Assembly (NCBI GenBank): GCA_017554335.1
Contig: JAFZIO010000027.1
Location: 1-35,755, forward strand
Length of the DNA: 35,755 nt
Direction: 5' to 3'
Source: Bacteroidales bacterium
Lineage (GTDB): Bacteria > Bacteroidota > Bacteroidia > Bacteroidales > UBA932
In this document: positions 8,085 to 16,221 of the stretch, piece by piece
How positions within the stretch are numbered: the first letter of the stretch is position 1
Layout of the letters: each line of letters begins with the position of its first letter
Made by a program: the position numbers and the translations under genes
The notes under the pieces: generated by a model
What the model saw: only the letters and a program-made list of their open reading frames with translations
The model's database searches: none
What the model was told of the DNA's origin: nothing

Positions 8085-9284
8085 TTACTTTATGCCGAGC
8101 TTGGCCTTGATATCCTTGGGAACAGCATCCTTGTGGACCATGATGTCCAGGGACTGACCCTTTACGTAAGCCTCGGTAGCATACCAGAGACCCTTGTACT
8201 TGCCGGTCTCGCCCCATGAGTTCTTGACCATGTAGTATTTCTTGCCGTTCTGGTCCTTGGCGATACCGTAGATCTGCATACCGTGGTCGTCGGTCATGGT
8301 CTTGTTGTCGAAGTCGATCTGGCGGGATTCCTGGGTAGGATTCACTTCCACGACCTTGATTTCAGGACGGCCGGGTTTTCCGTCGGCCTTGCCTACCCAG
8401 CGCTCCTGGTCGGAACCGGCGGAGCTGCTGGCGTCTACATCAACCAGGATGGCGAGTCCGTTGCGGGTAAAACCGGGATGGCTTACGTCAGCACCCCAGG
8501 CAGCGGTATAGCCGTTGTTGATGGCGTTGTCCAGGACGGCCATGAACTCGTCGATAGGGAGGTTGTATGCCTCGTCCCAGCGCCAGTTGTCTTCCACCTC
8601 GATTGCGAATTTGGTGTAGAAAGGATGATGGGTGAAGCTGGTGAGGGAGACATAGTCGGCGGGGTTGATCTTCAGAGCGTCGCGGTAGCTGGCGGGAGTG
8701 TACTCCTTGCCGTCCACCGTGAACTTCTCGGGACGCTTGCCAAGATATTCGTCCAGAACGGCCTGCAGAGCCCTCTTCCATGCAGTGCTGAGGGTCTTGT
8801 TGGGATTCTTCACCACAGCATCCACTATAGAGTGGAGGATGGCGTCCATCTCACCGGTGACAGGCAGTTCGGTGCCGTAGTTCAGGCCGGTCATGGCGTC
8901 GTTGGGAACGATACCGTGGTCACGTATGACGTCGAGTGCGTCGTCGGCCTCGGAACCGATGGCATAGTTGAGCTTGCCGTCCAGGCGGACGTACTTGACG
9001 GCCCTCTCATAATAGGAATTGCTGACTACGTAGAACTCGGAGAAGTCGGGATACTTGAGGGTATCGGTAATCTTGTTGATACGGATGGCCTCGGACTCGA
9101 AGAATCCTAATGCGGAGTAGCACCAGCAGGTTCCGCTGCGGTACTGGTTCTTCACGGAGGTAATGGGGTTGGCCTTTACCGTAGTGAATTCATAATCGGG
9201 GAATTGTATTGCAGGCCTAGGCTGAGCGTAAACACCTGCGGCGACAAATCCGAGCGCCAGGATAATCAATAACTTCTTCATCAT
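8085..9284 (-). CDS. Secreted C1-family cysteine peptidase, bleomycin hydrolase/PepC-like
   Basis: Papain-fold cysteine peptidase of the C1B (aminopeptidase C) type. Residues 1-20 form a signal peptide (MMKK start, AGVYAQ end), placing it outside the cytoplasm, unlike classical PepC. The catalytic set is complete: Q47 in KNQYRSG, C53 in GTCWCYSA, H334 in DDHGMQIYG, and N355 in VKNSWGETG. Its 399 residues are somewhat shorter than cytoplasmic PepC (about 440-450). A second ATG at 9281 could be used instead; the protein would differ by one Met. Transcription probably starts at the -7 element 9304-9311 and continues into pssA. Confidence 0.92.
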   Translation of the reverse strand: MMKKLLIILALGFVAAGVYAQPRPAIQFPDYEFTTVKANPITSVKNQYRSGTCWCYSALGFFESEAIRINKITDTLKYPDFSEFYVVSNSYYERAVKYVRLDGKLNYAIGSEADDALDVIRDHGIVPNDAMTGLNYGTELPVTGEMDAILHSIVDAVVKNPNKTLSTAWKRALQAVLDEYLGKRPEKFTVDGKEYTPASYRDALKINPADYVSLTSFTHHPFYTKFAIEVEDNWRWDEAYNLPIDEFMAVLDNAINNGYTAAWGADVSHPGFTRNGLAILVDVDASSSAGSDQERWVGKADGKPGRPEIKVVEVNPTQESRQIDFDNKTMTDDHGMQIYGIAKDQNGKKYYMVKNSWGETGKYKGLWYATEAYVKGQSLDIMVHKDAVPKDIKAKLGIK

Positions 9285-9292
9285 TTATTCAA

Positions 9293-9305
9293 TGTAAGAC
9301 TTACA
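9293..9305. repeat. 13-bp palindrome at the C1 peptidase start site
   Basis: TGTAAG-A-CTTACA is a perfect inverted repeat with a one-base centre (9299). It begins inside the -7 element (9304-9311, minus strand) and covers the expected transcription start, ahead of the ATG at 9284. Its shape suits a dimeric repressor site. Confidence 0.5.
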
Positions 9306-9311
9306 AATATA
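9304..9311 (-). promoter_or_regulatory. Bacteroidota -7 element of the C1 peptidase-pssA unit
   Basis: Minus strand TATATTTG, an exact TAnnTTTG match 19 bp before the ATG at 9284. No -33 element is clear. A degenerate TATCTTGC at 9334 on the plus strand may be the -7 of the opposite lipoprotein gene. Confidence 0.55.
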
Positions 9312-9365
9312 CGGAAATTTGCAAAATTCTAGCTATCTTGCGTTGTTTTTTGGATACAGAGTACA

Positions 9366-10463
9366 ATGAAACGTAATATTCTGGTTCTGCTGGCATTGTT
9401 CGCCGCTGTTTCATGCACCGTGCGCGAGAGCGGCAGGGACACCATAGGCCTGGTTAAAGCGATCGCCGCCGACAGCGACAGCCCGGAGCATAAACTGCTG
9501 GCGTCTTTCTCCAAGGTGCCTTCTTCAGGGGACATCTACATTGTAGGGGCCCCCGAATCCTGTGCTATGATAAGCAGGGAGTTTATTGAATGCGACGTGT
9601 TTGAGAACGCCAGGGGCAGGTTGCAGAAAGACGGCCTGAAGGACTTCGCCGGCGAGACTTTTGCCGGAATGTACGACGAGGTATTCACCCCGTATGAGGC
9701 CTACGCGGCAGCCAACGACCCCGGAGCGGTCAGACACCTTGCCGTCAATTATGCCCTTGCAGCCCTGTCTCCGACATGCAACATGAGCATTTACGACCTT
9801 GACGGCAACAAGGAGAAGAATCCTGCCAAGATGATTGTACTTTCCGACCCCTGGCTGCTGTATGAGGGAAAGTTCGACATAGATACCCTCTTTACCCTGA
9901 CCGGATGCAAGGTCCCCGTGGTTTCTCCCACCGCACTGCTTATGGATTCAGTTTTCGGAGGGGAAAAGAAGTATTTCAATGTAGGCATACTTTGTGACTC
10001 CACCCATATCTCCGGAGGCGTATATCGCGCAGTTTTCGAAGCTGCCGCAAAGGAGCACGACATAGTGGGCGCACGTTGTTTCACGGCCGCCACCCCTTAT
10101 GAAGGCGGAGCCGTTTCCGCATTCTTTGAGGCCTATATGGAGGCAGGGAATACGGATCCTCTGGATGCGCTTCTGATCGATGACTGGAGCGTGGACATGG
10201 AGGCGGTACGCTACAAGCTCGATGCCGTAAGGGATTTCAACCGCGAAGAATACTTGCGCTACGGCAAACTGCTGTCCCCGGATTTCACGGTATTCTGCTC
10301 GTCTGAATTAACAATGACCGCTTGCTATGGCATTTTGAGAGACCGCAGTCTGTTTACCCACAGGATTGCCCAGCCCGTCTCTACCTCATACCTTGTGAAA
10401 CTTAGCCCGGAGGCAAGTGACAAGCAGTTCCTTTTGATACCGTCAGAGAATGTTCAAGATTAG
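9366..10463 (+). CDS. Lipoprotein of unknown function, possible periplasmic-binding fold
   Basis: I do not recognise this 365-residue protein. The start MKRNILVLLALFAAVSC gives a clear lipoprotein signal with C17. The mature part shows strand-like segments alternating with helices; the segment NVGILCDSTHISGGVYRAVF, followed by a helix and then a strand DALLIDD, resembles a type-I periplasmic-binding or receiver-like alpha/beta fold. This is inference from pattern only. The 3' end overlaps the exonuclease gene by 14 bp, so it is first in a translationally coupled trio with two RNA-related enzymes, which offers no obvious functional link. Promoter unclear (degenerate TATCTTGC at 9334-9341). Confidence 0.7.
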   Translation: MKRNILVLLALFAAVSCTVRESGRDTIGLVKAIAADSDSPEHKLLASFSKVPSSGDIYIVGAPESCAMISREFIECDVFENARGRLQKDGLKDFAGETFAGMYDEVFTPYEAYAAANDPGAVRHLAVNYALAALSPTCNMSIYDLDGNKEKNPAKMIVLSDPWLLYEGKFDIDTLFTLTGCKVPVVSPTALLMDSVFGGEKKYFNVGILCDSTHISGGVYRAVFEAAAKEHDIVGARCFTAATPYEGGAVSAFFEAYMEAGNTDPLDALLIDDWSVDMEAVRYKLDAVRDFNREEYLRYGKLLSPDFTVFCSSELTMTACYGILRDRSLFTHRIAQPVSTSYLVKLSPEASDKQFLLIPSENVQD

Positions 10464-11220
10464 CGTAGAAGCAACTGACATAGAGAAGATGCCGCTTGGG
10501 ACGTTCCCCGGCGAAATAAAGGTTATCAGCAAAGCGGGACTGGAGTACGAACGCGCCATTTTCTACCTGAGGCGGCAGAAAATACTGGGCTTCGATACGG
10601 AAAGCCGTCCGGTGTTCTCACCGGGCCAGCATAATCACGGGGTCGCACTGCTTCAGCTCTCAGGGCCAAAGAGAGCATATCTTTTCCGCGTTCAGGAATT
10701 AGGTATGCGAAAGTCCCTGTGCAGCGTGCTCTCAAGCAAAAGTATACTGAAAGTCGGCGCCGCCGTCCTGGACGATATACACGGTTTGCAGAAACTGCGC
10801 AAGTTTGAGCCGGCCGGATTCGTAGACCTGCAGAAAATAGCCTGGGAGTGGGGAATCAGGGACAAGAGCGTAAAAAAACTTGCAGCCAACATACTTGAAT
10901 GCCGCATCTCCAAGGCCCAACAGCTCTCCAACTGGGAAGCGGAGGAGCTCAGCCCGTCACAGTGCAATTATGCCGCTACCGATGCCTGGGTGTGCCGGGA
11001 GATGTATCTGAAACTGCTTGAATGCGAGAAGCATCCCCTCTCCCCGGAAGAGATGCTGCCCCCGCAGGACCGGATAGCCCATGAGGCCGCAGTCGAGCGC
11101 AAGGAGGCCAATATAGCGGCGGAGAAGGCCCGCGCCGGAACGTCTAAGCGCAAGCGCCACCGCAAGAAGAAGAAACCAGCAGACAATGGTAAAGATAATA
11201 CTGAAAAAGGGCAGGGATGA
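10450..11220 (+). CDS. DEDDy 3'-5' exonuclease (RNase D/WRN-exonuclease type)
   Basis: Predicted two-metal 3'-5' exonuclease acting on RNA or DNA in the cytoplasm. Exo I is D49 and E51 in LGFDTESRP, Exo II contains D109 in VGAAVLDDIHGLQ, and Exo III is Y174 and D178 in YAATDAW; the conserved Tyr makes it DEDDy. The domain occupies about residues 20-195. A C-terminal tail of about 60 residues ends in a very basic run (KRKRHRKKKK), likely to bind nucleic acid. There is no HRDC domain, so it is not full-length RNase D. It overlaps the lipoprotein by 14 bp and the methyltransferase by 35 bp. Confidence 0.9.
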   Translation: MFKISVEATDIEKMPLGTFPGEIKVISKAGLEYERAIFYLRRQKILGFDTESRPVFSPGQHNHGVALLQLSGPKRAYLFRVQELGMRKSLCSVLSSKSILKVGAAVLDDIHGLQKLRKFEPAGFVDLQKIAWEWGIRDKSVKKLAANILECRISKAQQLSNWEAEELSPSQCNYAATDAWVCREMYLKLLECEKHPLSPEEMLPPQDRIAHEAAVERKEANIAAEKARAGTSKRKRHRKKKKPADNGKDNTEKGQG

Positions 11221-12373
11221 GTCCTTGCGCCGCTTCCATCCCTGGGTGTTTTCCGGGGCTATAGCGCAAATACAGGGGACTCCTGCTGAAGGCGACCTGG
11301 TTGCGGTCCACGACAGCGACGGCCGCTTTCTGGCGTCCGGCCATTACCAGATAGGCTCGATAGCCGTAAGGATACTCAGCTTCTCGGGCGACCCCCAGGC
11401 TCCCGGATTCTGGGAGGATGCAATAGCCGGCGCCTTTGAGGCCAGGCAGGCCATGGGTCTTCCGTCTGCCGAGACCAATTGCTTCCGTCTCGTTCACGGA
11501 GAAGGCGACGGCCTTCCGGGGCTCATTATCGACTGGTACGACGGCGTTTGCGTGATGCAGGCCCACAGCGCCGGCATGTTCCGCTCCAAAGGAAAGATAT
11601 GCGAAGCCCTGAAAGCAGTATTCGGAGACCGCTTGAAGGCTGTTTATGACAAGAGTTCAGGCACGGCACCGTTCAAGGCGGGACTGGATCTTGTTGACGG
11701 CTACCTGTACAAGGCTCCCGGCTTCGAGTCCGGAGAAACGACCGTTAGTGAGAACGGTTGCAAATTCATAGTAAACTGGGTGGAAGGCCAGAAGACTGGC
11801 TTCTTCCTGGACCAGCGCGACAACCGTGCCCTGGTCGGCAAATATGCTGCAGGAAGGCACGTACTCAACCTTTTCTGCTATACAGGAGGCTTCAGCCTTT
11901 ACGCCCTCAGGGGAGGGGCCGTTTCCGTAGACAGCGTGGATTCATCCGCAAGGGCCATGGCCATGGTAGACAGGAACGTCGCCCTGAACGGCTTCAGCGG
12001 AGAACACCGATCGCTGTGCTGTGACGCCATTGATTATCTGGCTCAGGTGGAAGAAGGGAAGTACGACCTTATGATAGTTGACCCGCCTGCATTCGCAAAG
12101 CACAGGGGAGTGCTGAAGAACGCCCTCCGCGCATATCAGAGGCTGAACGCAGCAGCCATTTCCAAGGTGGCTCCGGGCGGACTGGTATTCACGTTCAGCT
12201 GCTCCCAGGTGGTGGACAAAATCGCATTTGCCGAACTGGTGTTCAGCGCCGCCGCGCAGACGGGCCGAAGGGTAAGAATAATCGGACGGCTCTGCCAGGG
12301 CGGAGACCATCCGGTTAATATCTACCACCCTGAGGGTGAGTATCTTAAGGGCTTGCTGCTCTACGTCGACTAG
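11186..12373 (+). CDS. Class I SAM-dependent rRNA methyltransferase, RlmI/RlmK-like
   Basis: Predicted cytosine-C5 methyltransferase of 23S rRNA (RlmI family), cytoplasmic. The N-terminal part (about 1-75, with RRFHPWVFSGAI) is PUA-like. A linker region precedes the catalytic domain, which holds the SAM-binding motif VLNLFCYTGGFSLYA (about 225-239), DLMIVDPPAFAKHR (about 295-308) and the FTFSCSQ motif with the expected late cysteine. Its 395 residues are a normal length. The start overlaps the exonuclease by 35 bp. The TAG stop shares the palindrome CTAG with the opposing ispG stop. The exact target base is inferred from family only. Confidence 0.93.
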   Translation: MVKIILKKGRDESLRRFHPWVFSGAIAQIQGTPAEGDLVAVHDSDGRFLASGHYQIGSIAVRILSFSGDPQAPGFWEDAIAGAFEARQAMGLPSAETNCFRLVHGEGDGLPGLIIDWYDGVCVMQAHSAGMFRSKGKICEALKAVFGDRLKAVYDKSSGTAPFKAGLDLVDGYLYKAPGFESGETTVSENGCKFIVNWVEGQKTGFFLDQRDNRALVGKYAAGRHVLNLFCYTGGFSLYALRGGAVSVDSVDSSARAMAMVDRNVALNGFSGEHRSLCCDAIDYLAQVEEGKYDLMIVDPPAFAKHRGVLKNALRAYQRLNAAAISKVAPGGLVFTFSCSQVVDKIAFAELVFSAAAQTGRRVRIIGRLCQGGDHPVNIYHPEGEYLKGLLLYVD

Positions 12374-13614
12374 GAAGCTTCTATCAGCTCCAGCAGCTTG
12401 TCAATAGCCTCGTTGTCCGGTATATGTTTGAGTACCGGTTCGCTCTTGTGGTAGATGGTGACCCTGCCGCCGCCTTCTCCTACATAGCCCCAGTCGGCAT
12501 CCGCCATTTCTCCGGGTCCGTTTACTATGCAGCCCATGACAGCTATCACCATGCCCTTCAGATGGGCGGTGCGGCGCTTCACTTCCTCGAAAGTCTCTTC
12601 CAGCTTGTACATGGTTCGTCCGCAGCCGGGACAGGCGATATATTCCGGGCGATAGAAGCGGCGCCTGGCAGCCTGCATTATTTCGTCGGCAAGATGGGAA
12701 TCGATTCCGGCCTCGGCAGGGATCTCATCTATCTCCCTGTCAAGCAGCCTGGGTCCCCATTCTATGGCAGCGTCAAGCATGGCATCCGACTCGGGAAGGG
12801 GAGCTTCAACCGAGCTGAAGCGTGACGCCAGATAACGTGCCACAGGTATCTCGTTTACAGGAGCTTCCGTCAGAGATACCCGTACGGTGTCGCCTATTCC
12901 TTCCCGCAAAAGCGAGGCTATTCCTACGCAGGACTTTATGCGTCCGGCCTCGCCGTTGCCGGCTTCAGTAACGCCCAGGTGCAGAGGGAATATATGCCCT
13001 TCTTGCTTCATCATTTTTACCAGTTCCCTGTATGCCTGGACCATAACTACGGTATTGGACGCCTTTAAAGACACCACGACGTTGAAGAATGATGCGTCCA
13101 CGCACATCTGTAGCCATTCCATCGCTGCCTTGGCCATCGCATAAGGGGTATTTCCGTACAGTTCGGTAATATACTTGCCGAGTGAGCCGTGGTTCAAACC
13201 TACGCGCACCGCGGTGCCGTGACTGCGGCATACTTCCAGGAACTCCGCAAACTTGCGGCGTGCCGTCTCATGGTCGGGATGGAAGTTGCCGGGGTTGATA
13301 CGCACCTTCTCGACTGCGGCGGCGCATGCTATGGCGGTATCGGAGGAGAAGTGTATGTCGGCCACAAGGGGCACGGAACAACCGGACTCGCGAAGCCTGC
13401 GGCGTATCTCCTTAAGCGCCGGGACATCCTGCAGCCCGGGAACGGTAAGACGTATCATCTGCGCCCCGGCGGCAGCCAGTTCCAGGCATTGCGCCACGCT
13501 GGCGTCCACATCGGAAGTGTGGGTGTTGCACATGGTCTGCACCACAATTGGTGCGCCGCCGCCGATGACAAGACTGTCACCGACCTTGACTTCAATCGTT
13601 TTCAAACGTTCCAT
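12370..13614 (-). CDS. ispG: 4-hydroxy-3-methylbut-2-enyl-diphosphate synthase, compact form
   Basis: Fe-S enzyme of the MEP isoprenoid pathway, converting MEcPP to HMBPP in the cytoplasm. The N-terminal TIM barrel carries PLVADIHFSSDTA, KVRINPGNF, VRVGLNHGSLG and SLKASNTVV, all in the form typical of Bacteroidota. The C-terminal 4Fe-4S domain has C328 and C331 in ACPGCGRTMY, C362 in MGCIVNGPGEM, and E369. At 414 residues the protein lacks the roughly 200-residue insertion domain that I know from Bacteroidota, chlamydial and plant enzymes; only about 55 residues (265-320) link barrel and cluster domain. It is last of the ligA operon and overlaps the OM barrel gene by 23 bp. Confidence 0.95.
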   Translation of the reverse strand: MERLKTIEVKVGDSLVIGGGAPIVVQTMCNTHTSDVDASVAQCLELAAAGAQMIRLTVPGLQDVPALKEIRRRLRESGCSVPLVADIHFSSDTAIACAAAVEKVRINPGNFHPDHETARRKFAEFLEVCRSHGTAVRVGLNHGSLGKYITELYGNTPYAMAKAAMEWLQMCVDASFFNVVVSLKASNTVVMVQAYRELVKMMKQEGHIFPLHLGVTEAGNGEAGRIKSCVGIASLLREGIGDTVRVSLTEAPVNEIPVARYLASRFSSVEAPLPESDAMLDAAIEWGPRLLDREIDEIPAEAGIDSHLADEIMQAARRRFYRPEYIACPGCGRTMYKLEETFEEVKRRTAHLKGMVIAVMGCIVNGPGEMADADWGYVGEGGGRVTIYHKSEPVLKHIPDNEAIDKLLELIEAS

Positions 13615-14434
13615 ATACTATGTCCCTGGCTTCTTTCTTAATCTGTTTGGTTGTCTTGCCGGTACGCTTGGTCAGCTGAAGGTACACACCCACCGTAAGG
13701 GCGATGTCAATCGGGTTGGCGTAACGGTAGTAATAGGTATTGTAAGGATGGAATGTCTCGTTGTAGTAGTCCGGTTCGTACAGGTTCTGAAGGCTCCAGC
13801 GTCCCAGGATATTGAAATGTATCTCCACGGGGTCGAACATGAATCCCAAGCCGGCGCCTCCTGTAAGGCCGTAGTCGAAGCGGTATTCATAATCGCGGAA
13901 CTTGTTGGCATATTCCTCGTCCATCCAAACGCCGCTCCTCTCGATGGAGAGCCTGTATCCGGCATAACCGCCAAGATTTGCAAGTATCTTGAAGGGGGCG
14001 CTGTCGAAGTGCATCTGCATCATCACCGGCACCTCCACCGTTTCGATTGTAACGTCAGTTGCTCCGTCCACGTAGCCCAGCGGATAGCCGTCCTGAGGGT
14101 CCATCTCGAACTGGACGCCTGAGTGGGAATACGATACGCCGGCGGTGATGCCGAAATAGGGAATATAATTGAACATTTTCTCGTGATGCGTGTACATAAC
14201 CGAGAAGTATGTCGGCTGGAAGCGGAAGGCGGTACCCATCTTGGTCGGGTTGAAATACACCGTAGAGAACGTAACTCCATAGTTTACGCCTATCATGTGA
14301 TAGTCGTTTATGGTTGTGACACGCTTGACATTCACGGTATCAAGATACTCCGGCGTGTACATCAGGGAATCGGTCTGCGCCCTGAGCAAGACGCCCGATG
14401 CCAGCATCACTAATAATATCAGGACTTTTTTCAT
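13592..14434 (-). CDS. Outer-membrane beta-barrel protein, PorT-like
   Basis: Predicted small outer-membrane barrel of 280 residues. Residues 1-20 form a signal peptide ending LLRAQ. After a short linker come alternating, aromatic-rich strands (GVNYGVTFSTVYF, YIPYFGITAGVSYSHSGVQF, DYGLTGGAGLGFMF, DIALTVGVYLQL), a pattern seen in PorT-family/OMP_b-brl_2 proteins. The C-terminus continues past the last strand into a charged tail (TKRTGKTTKQIKKEARD), so it does not end in the usual aromatic residue. It overlaps the Ig-like lipoprotein by 4 bp and ispG by 23 bp. Whether it belongs to a secretion pathway cannot be told from this sequence. Confidence 0.75.
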   Translation of the reverse strand: MKKVLILLVMLASGVLLRAQTDSLMYTPEYLDTVNVKRVTTINDYHMIGVNYGVTFSTVYFNPTKMGTAFRFQPTYFSVMYTHHEKMFNYIPYFGITAGVSYSHSGVQFEMDPQDGYPLGYVDGATDVTIETVEVPVMMQMHFDSAPFKILANLGGYAGYRLSIERSGVWMDEEYANKFRDYEYRFDYGLTGGAGLGFMFDPVEIHFNILGRWSLQNLYEPDYYNETFHPYNTYYYRYANPIDIALTVGVYLQLTKRTGKTTKQIKKEARDIVYGTFEND

Positions 14435-16221
14435 TGGGCGAACAGGGTTTTGATGTTGATTTCCTGCTCCACTTCCGCGCTCTGGGGAATCTCGATCAAG
14501 TCTTTTTCTCCGATGGTAAAATACAGCACGGCCTCGGGCTGGCGGTGTTCCAGCAGTGATCCGGTATCAACAATGGAGTTGCGGTTACCGTCGTCCGTGA
14601 TGCGGATGGCATATTTGCCTTCCTTCAGATAGGGGAAGACCAGCGTACCGTCATGGTCGGTAATATACTGGCGCAGAACAGTCTTGCGTTTCTCATCCAG
14701 CAGGTCGACAATTATCTTACGGTCAACGTCGGTCAGGCTGGCCTTCAGGGTACTGAGCTTTTCGTCCGTAGGCAGGCTCACTTTTACCTCTGTGCTGTCT
14801 GACCAGAAGCCGTTGATGTCGCGGAACGAATGGTGGGGCACTTTGAGGGTATATTCATAACCCGGCAGCAGCTGCTCCCTGGGCCTGATTATGTAACGGC
14901 GCAGGTTGGCCGTATCCTGCTCCACTGTCACTTCGCCCTTGAACTCCTTCTGCTTGGGGTTGCGGTAGCGGAAAAGCAGGGAATCGAAATTCTCGTAGAT
15001 GATGGGGAGATTGAACAGAAGCTCGAAGCCGTTCTGCTCAACCGTTTCCGGTGCGGCCGTCAGCTTGAATACGCAAGTAGTGTCTTCCTGCTTTATGTCC
15101 TTGCGCTTTTTCTTGTGAAGGAGCTTCTTGCCTTCCGGCATGGTGAGCTTGAGATGCTCCATGGCAGGCTGAAGGCGCCCGAGGGAATCCGTCTTGCGGT
15201 AGTTCACAAACAAGTGAAGCGTGTCCGGAGCCTGTTTGCGGCTGTTTACCCAAAGCTCCAGACTGTCTTGCAGTATATTGAACTGAGAGATAACCTGGTC
15301 TGCCTTATAACCCCTGAACCAGAGAGAGTCAATCCAGACATAAGGGGCCTGGAAGGTTATATAGGCGGCTCTGTCGGCAGTCCTTGCCTTGTTTACCAGA
15401 TACTGCTTGGTAGGCTTTTCGCGGAACAGGCGCATCTTGTAGTCCACCCGGCGGGCTTCGCACATCAGGGTGTCGGTCATGTCGTATTTGAGCATTTCCG
15501 GCAGGGTGTCAACCACACGCACAACGGGGCGTATGACAGAATCCACGAAGCCGATAAGGTCGGTATCAGGGTCGTAGATGTTGTTGCCGGACTCATCCTT
15601 GATAGCGTAGAGCCTGTAAAGGGTGTCTGCCAGGTAGGGCAGGCAGAAATAGCCCCAGTCGTCGGTCTTGACGGCGGCGGCCGGACGTTTCAGGAAGACC
15701 GCGGAATCCGACAGGTCTTTATAGAGCATGACCGTGGCCCCCTTCACCGGCCGGAGAGTGTTGCAGTCCTGAACCTTGCCGGTAAGCAGCAGGGAGTCGA
15801 TAGTCGGACCGGTAGAGAACATATAGGTATAGCCCGGGAACATGTTGCCCTCGTTGTTGTCCGCAAGTGCGTCGGTCATATTGAGGGTGTATGTAGTGTT
15901 GGAATCCAGGGGGCTCTCGAAGGTGATTATCAAGTACTTCTCTTTAATACGGGCCTTCAGGGGCTTCTCCGGAGGAGGGGAGAGGAATATGTTCTTCTGA
16001 TCCTTGATAGTTACGTACTCGTCGAAGCGGAAGACGATCTTGGTGCCTTCTACAGGCACGTTGACCGCTCCCGGCAGGGGATTGATGCCTATGATTAGCG
16101 GGGGAATGGTATCCTTGTCGCCACCCGTCGGCGCCTGCGTTGTATTGGCGCAGGAATGGATGAATATCATCGGCAGAAAGATGGCCGCCGACACTATCAG
16201 GGGCAGGAATCTCTTTATCAT
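14431..16221 (-). CDS. Large Ig-like-domain lipoprotein (SbsA/Big_5-type)
   Basis: Predicted lipoprotein of 596 residues, probably anchored to the outer membrane. The signal ends at C24 (IHSC). A first Ig-like domain of the Big_5/SbsA type lies at about residues 38-140: DTIPPLIIGINPLPGAVNV, RFDEYVTIKD and a YLIITFESPLDSNTTYTLNM region. Next comes a carboxypeptidase-regulatory-like stretch (about 145-225: LTGKVQDCNTLRPVKGATV, then DDWGYFCLPYLADTLYRLYA), followed by more beta-rich sequence without motifs. I recall this architecture in a conserved Bacteroidota lipoprotein of unknown role. It starts in the ATGA overlap with the RelA/SpoT stop. Confidence 0.82.
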   Translation of the reverse strand: MIKRFLPLIVSAAIFLPMIFIHSCANTTQAPTGGDKDTIPPLIIGINPLPGAVNVPVEGTKIVFRFDEYVTIKDQKNIFLSPPPEKPLKARIKEKYLIITFESPLDSNTTYTLNMTDALADNNEGNMFPGYTYMFSTGPTIDSLLLTGKVQDCNTLRPVKGATVMLYKDLSDSAVFLKRPAAAVKTDDWGYFCLPYLADTLYRLYAIKDESGNNIYDPDTDLIGFVDSVIRPVVRVVDTLPEMLKYDMTDTLMCEARRVDYKMRLFREKPTKQYLVNKARTADRAAYITFQAPYVWIDSLWFRGYKADQVISQFNILQDSLELWVNSRKQAPDTLHLFVNYRKTDSLGRLQPAMEHLKLTMPEGKKLLHKKKRKDIKQEDTTCVFKLTAAPETVEQNGFELLFNLPIIYENFDSLLFRYRNPKQKEFKGEVTVEQDTANLRRYIIRPREQLLPGYEYTLKVPHHSFRDINGFWSDSTEVKVSLPTDEKLSTLKASLTDVDRKIIVDLLDEKRKTVLRQYITDHDGTLVFPYLKEGKYAIRITDDGNRNSIVDTGSLLEHRQPEAVLYFTIGEKDLIEIPQSAEVEQEINIKTLFAQ

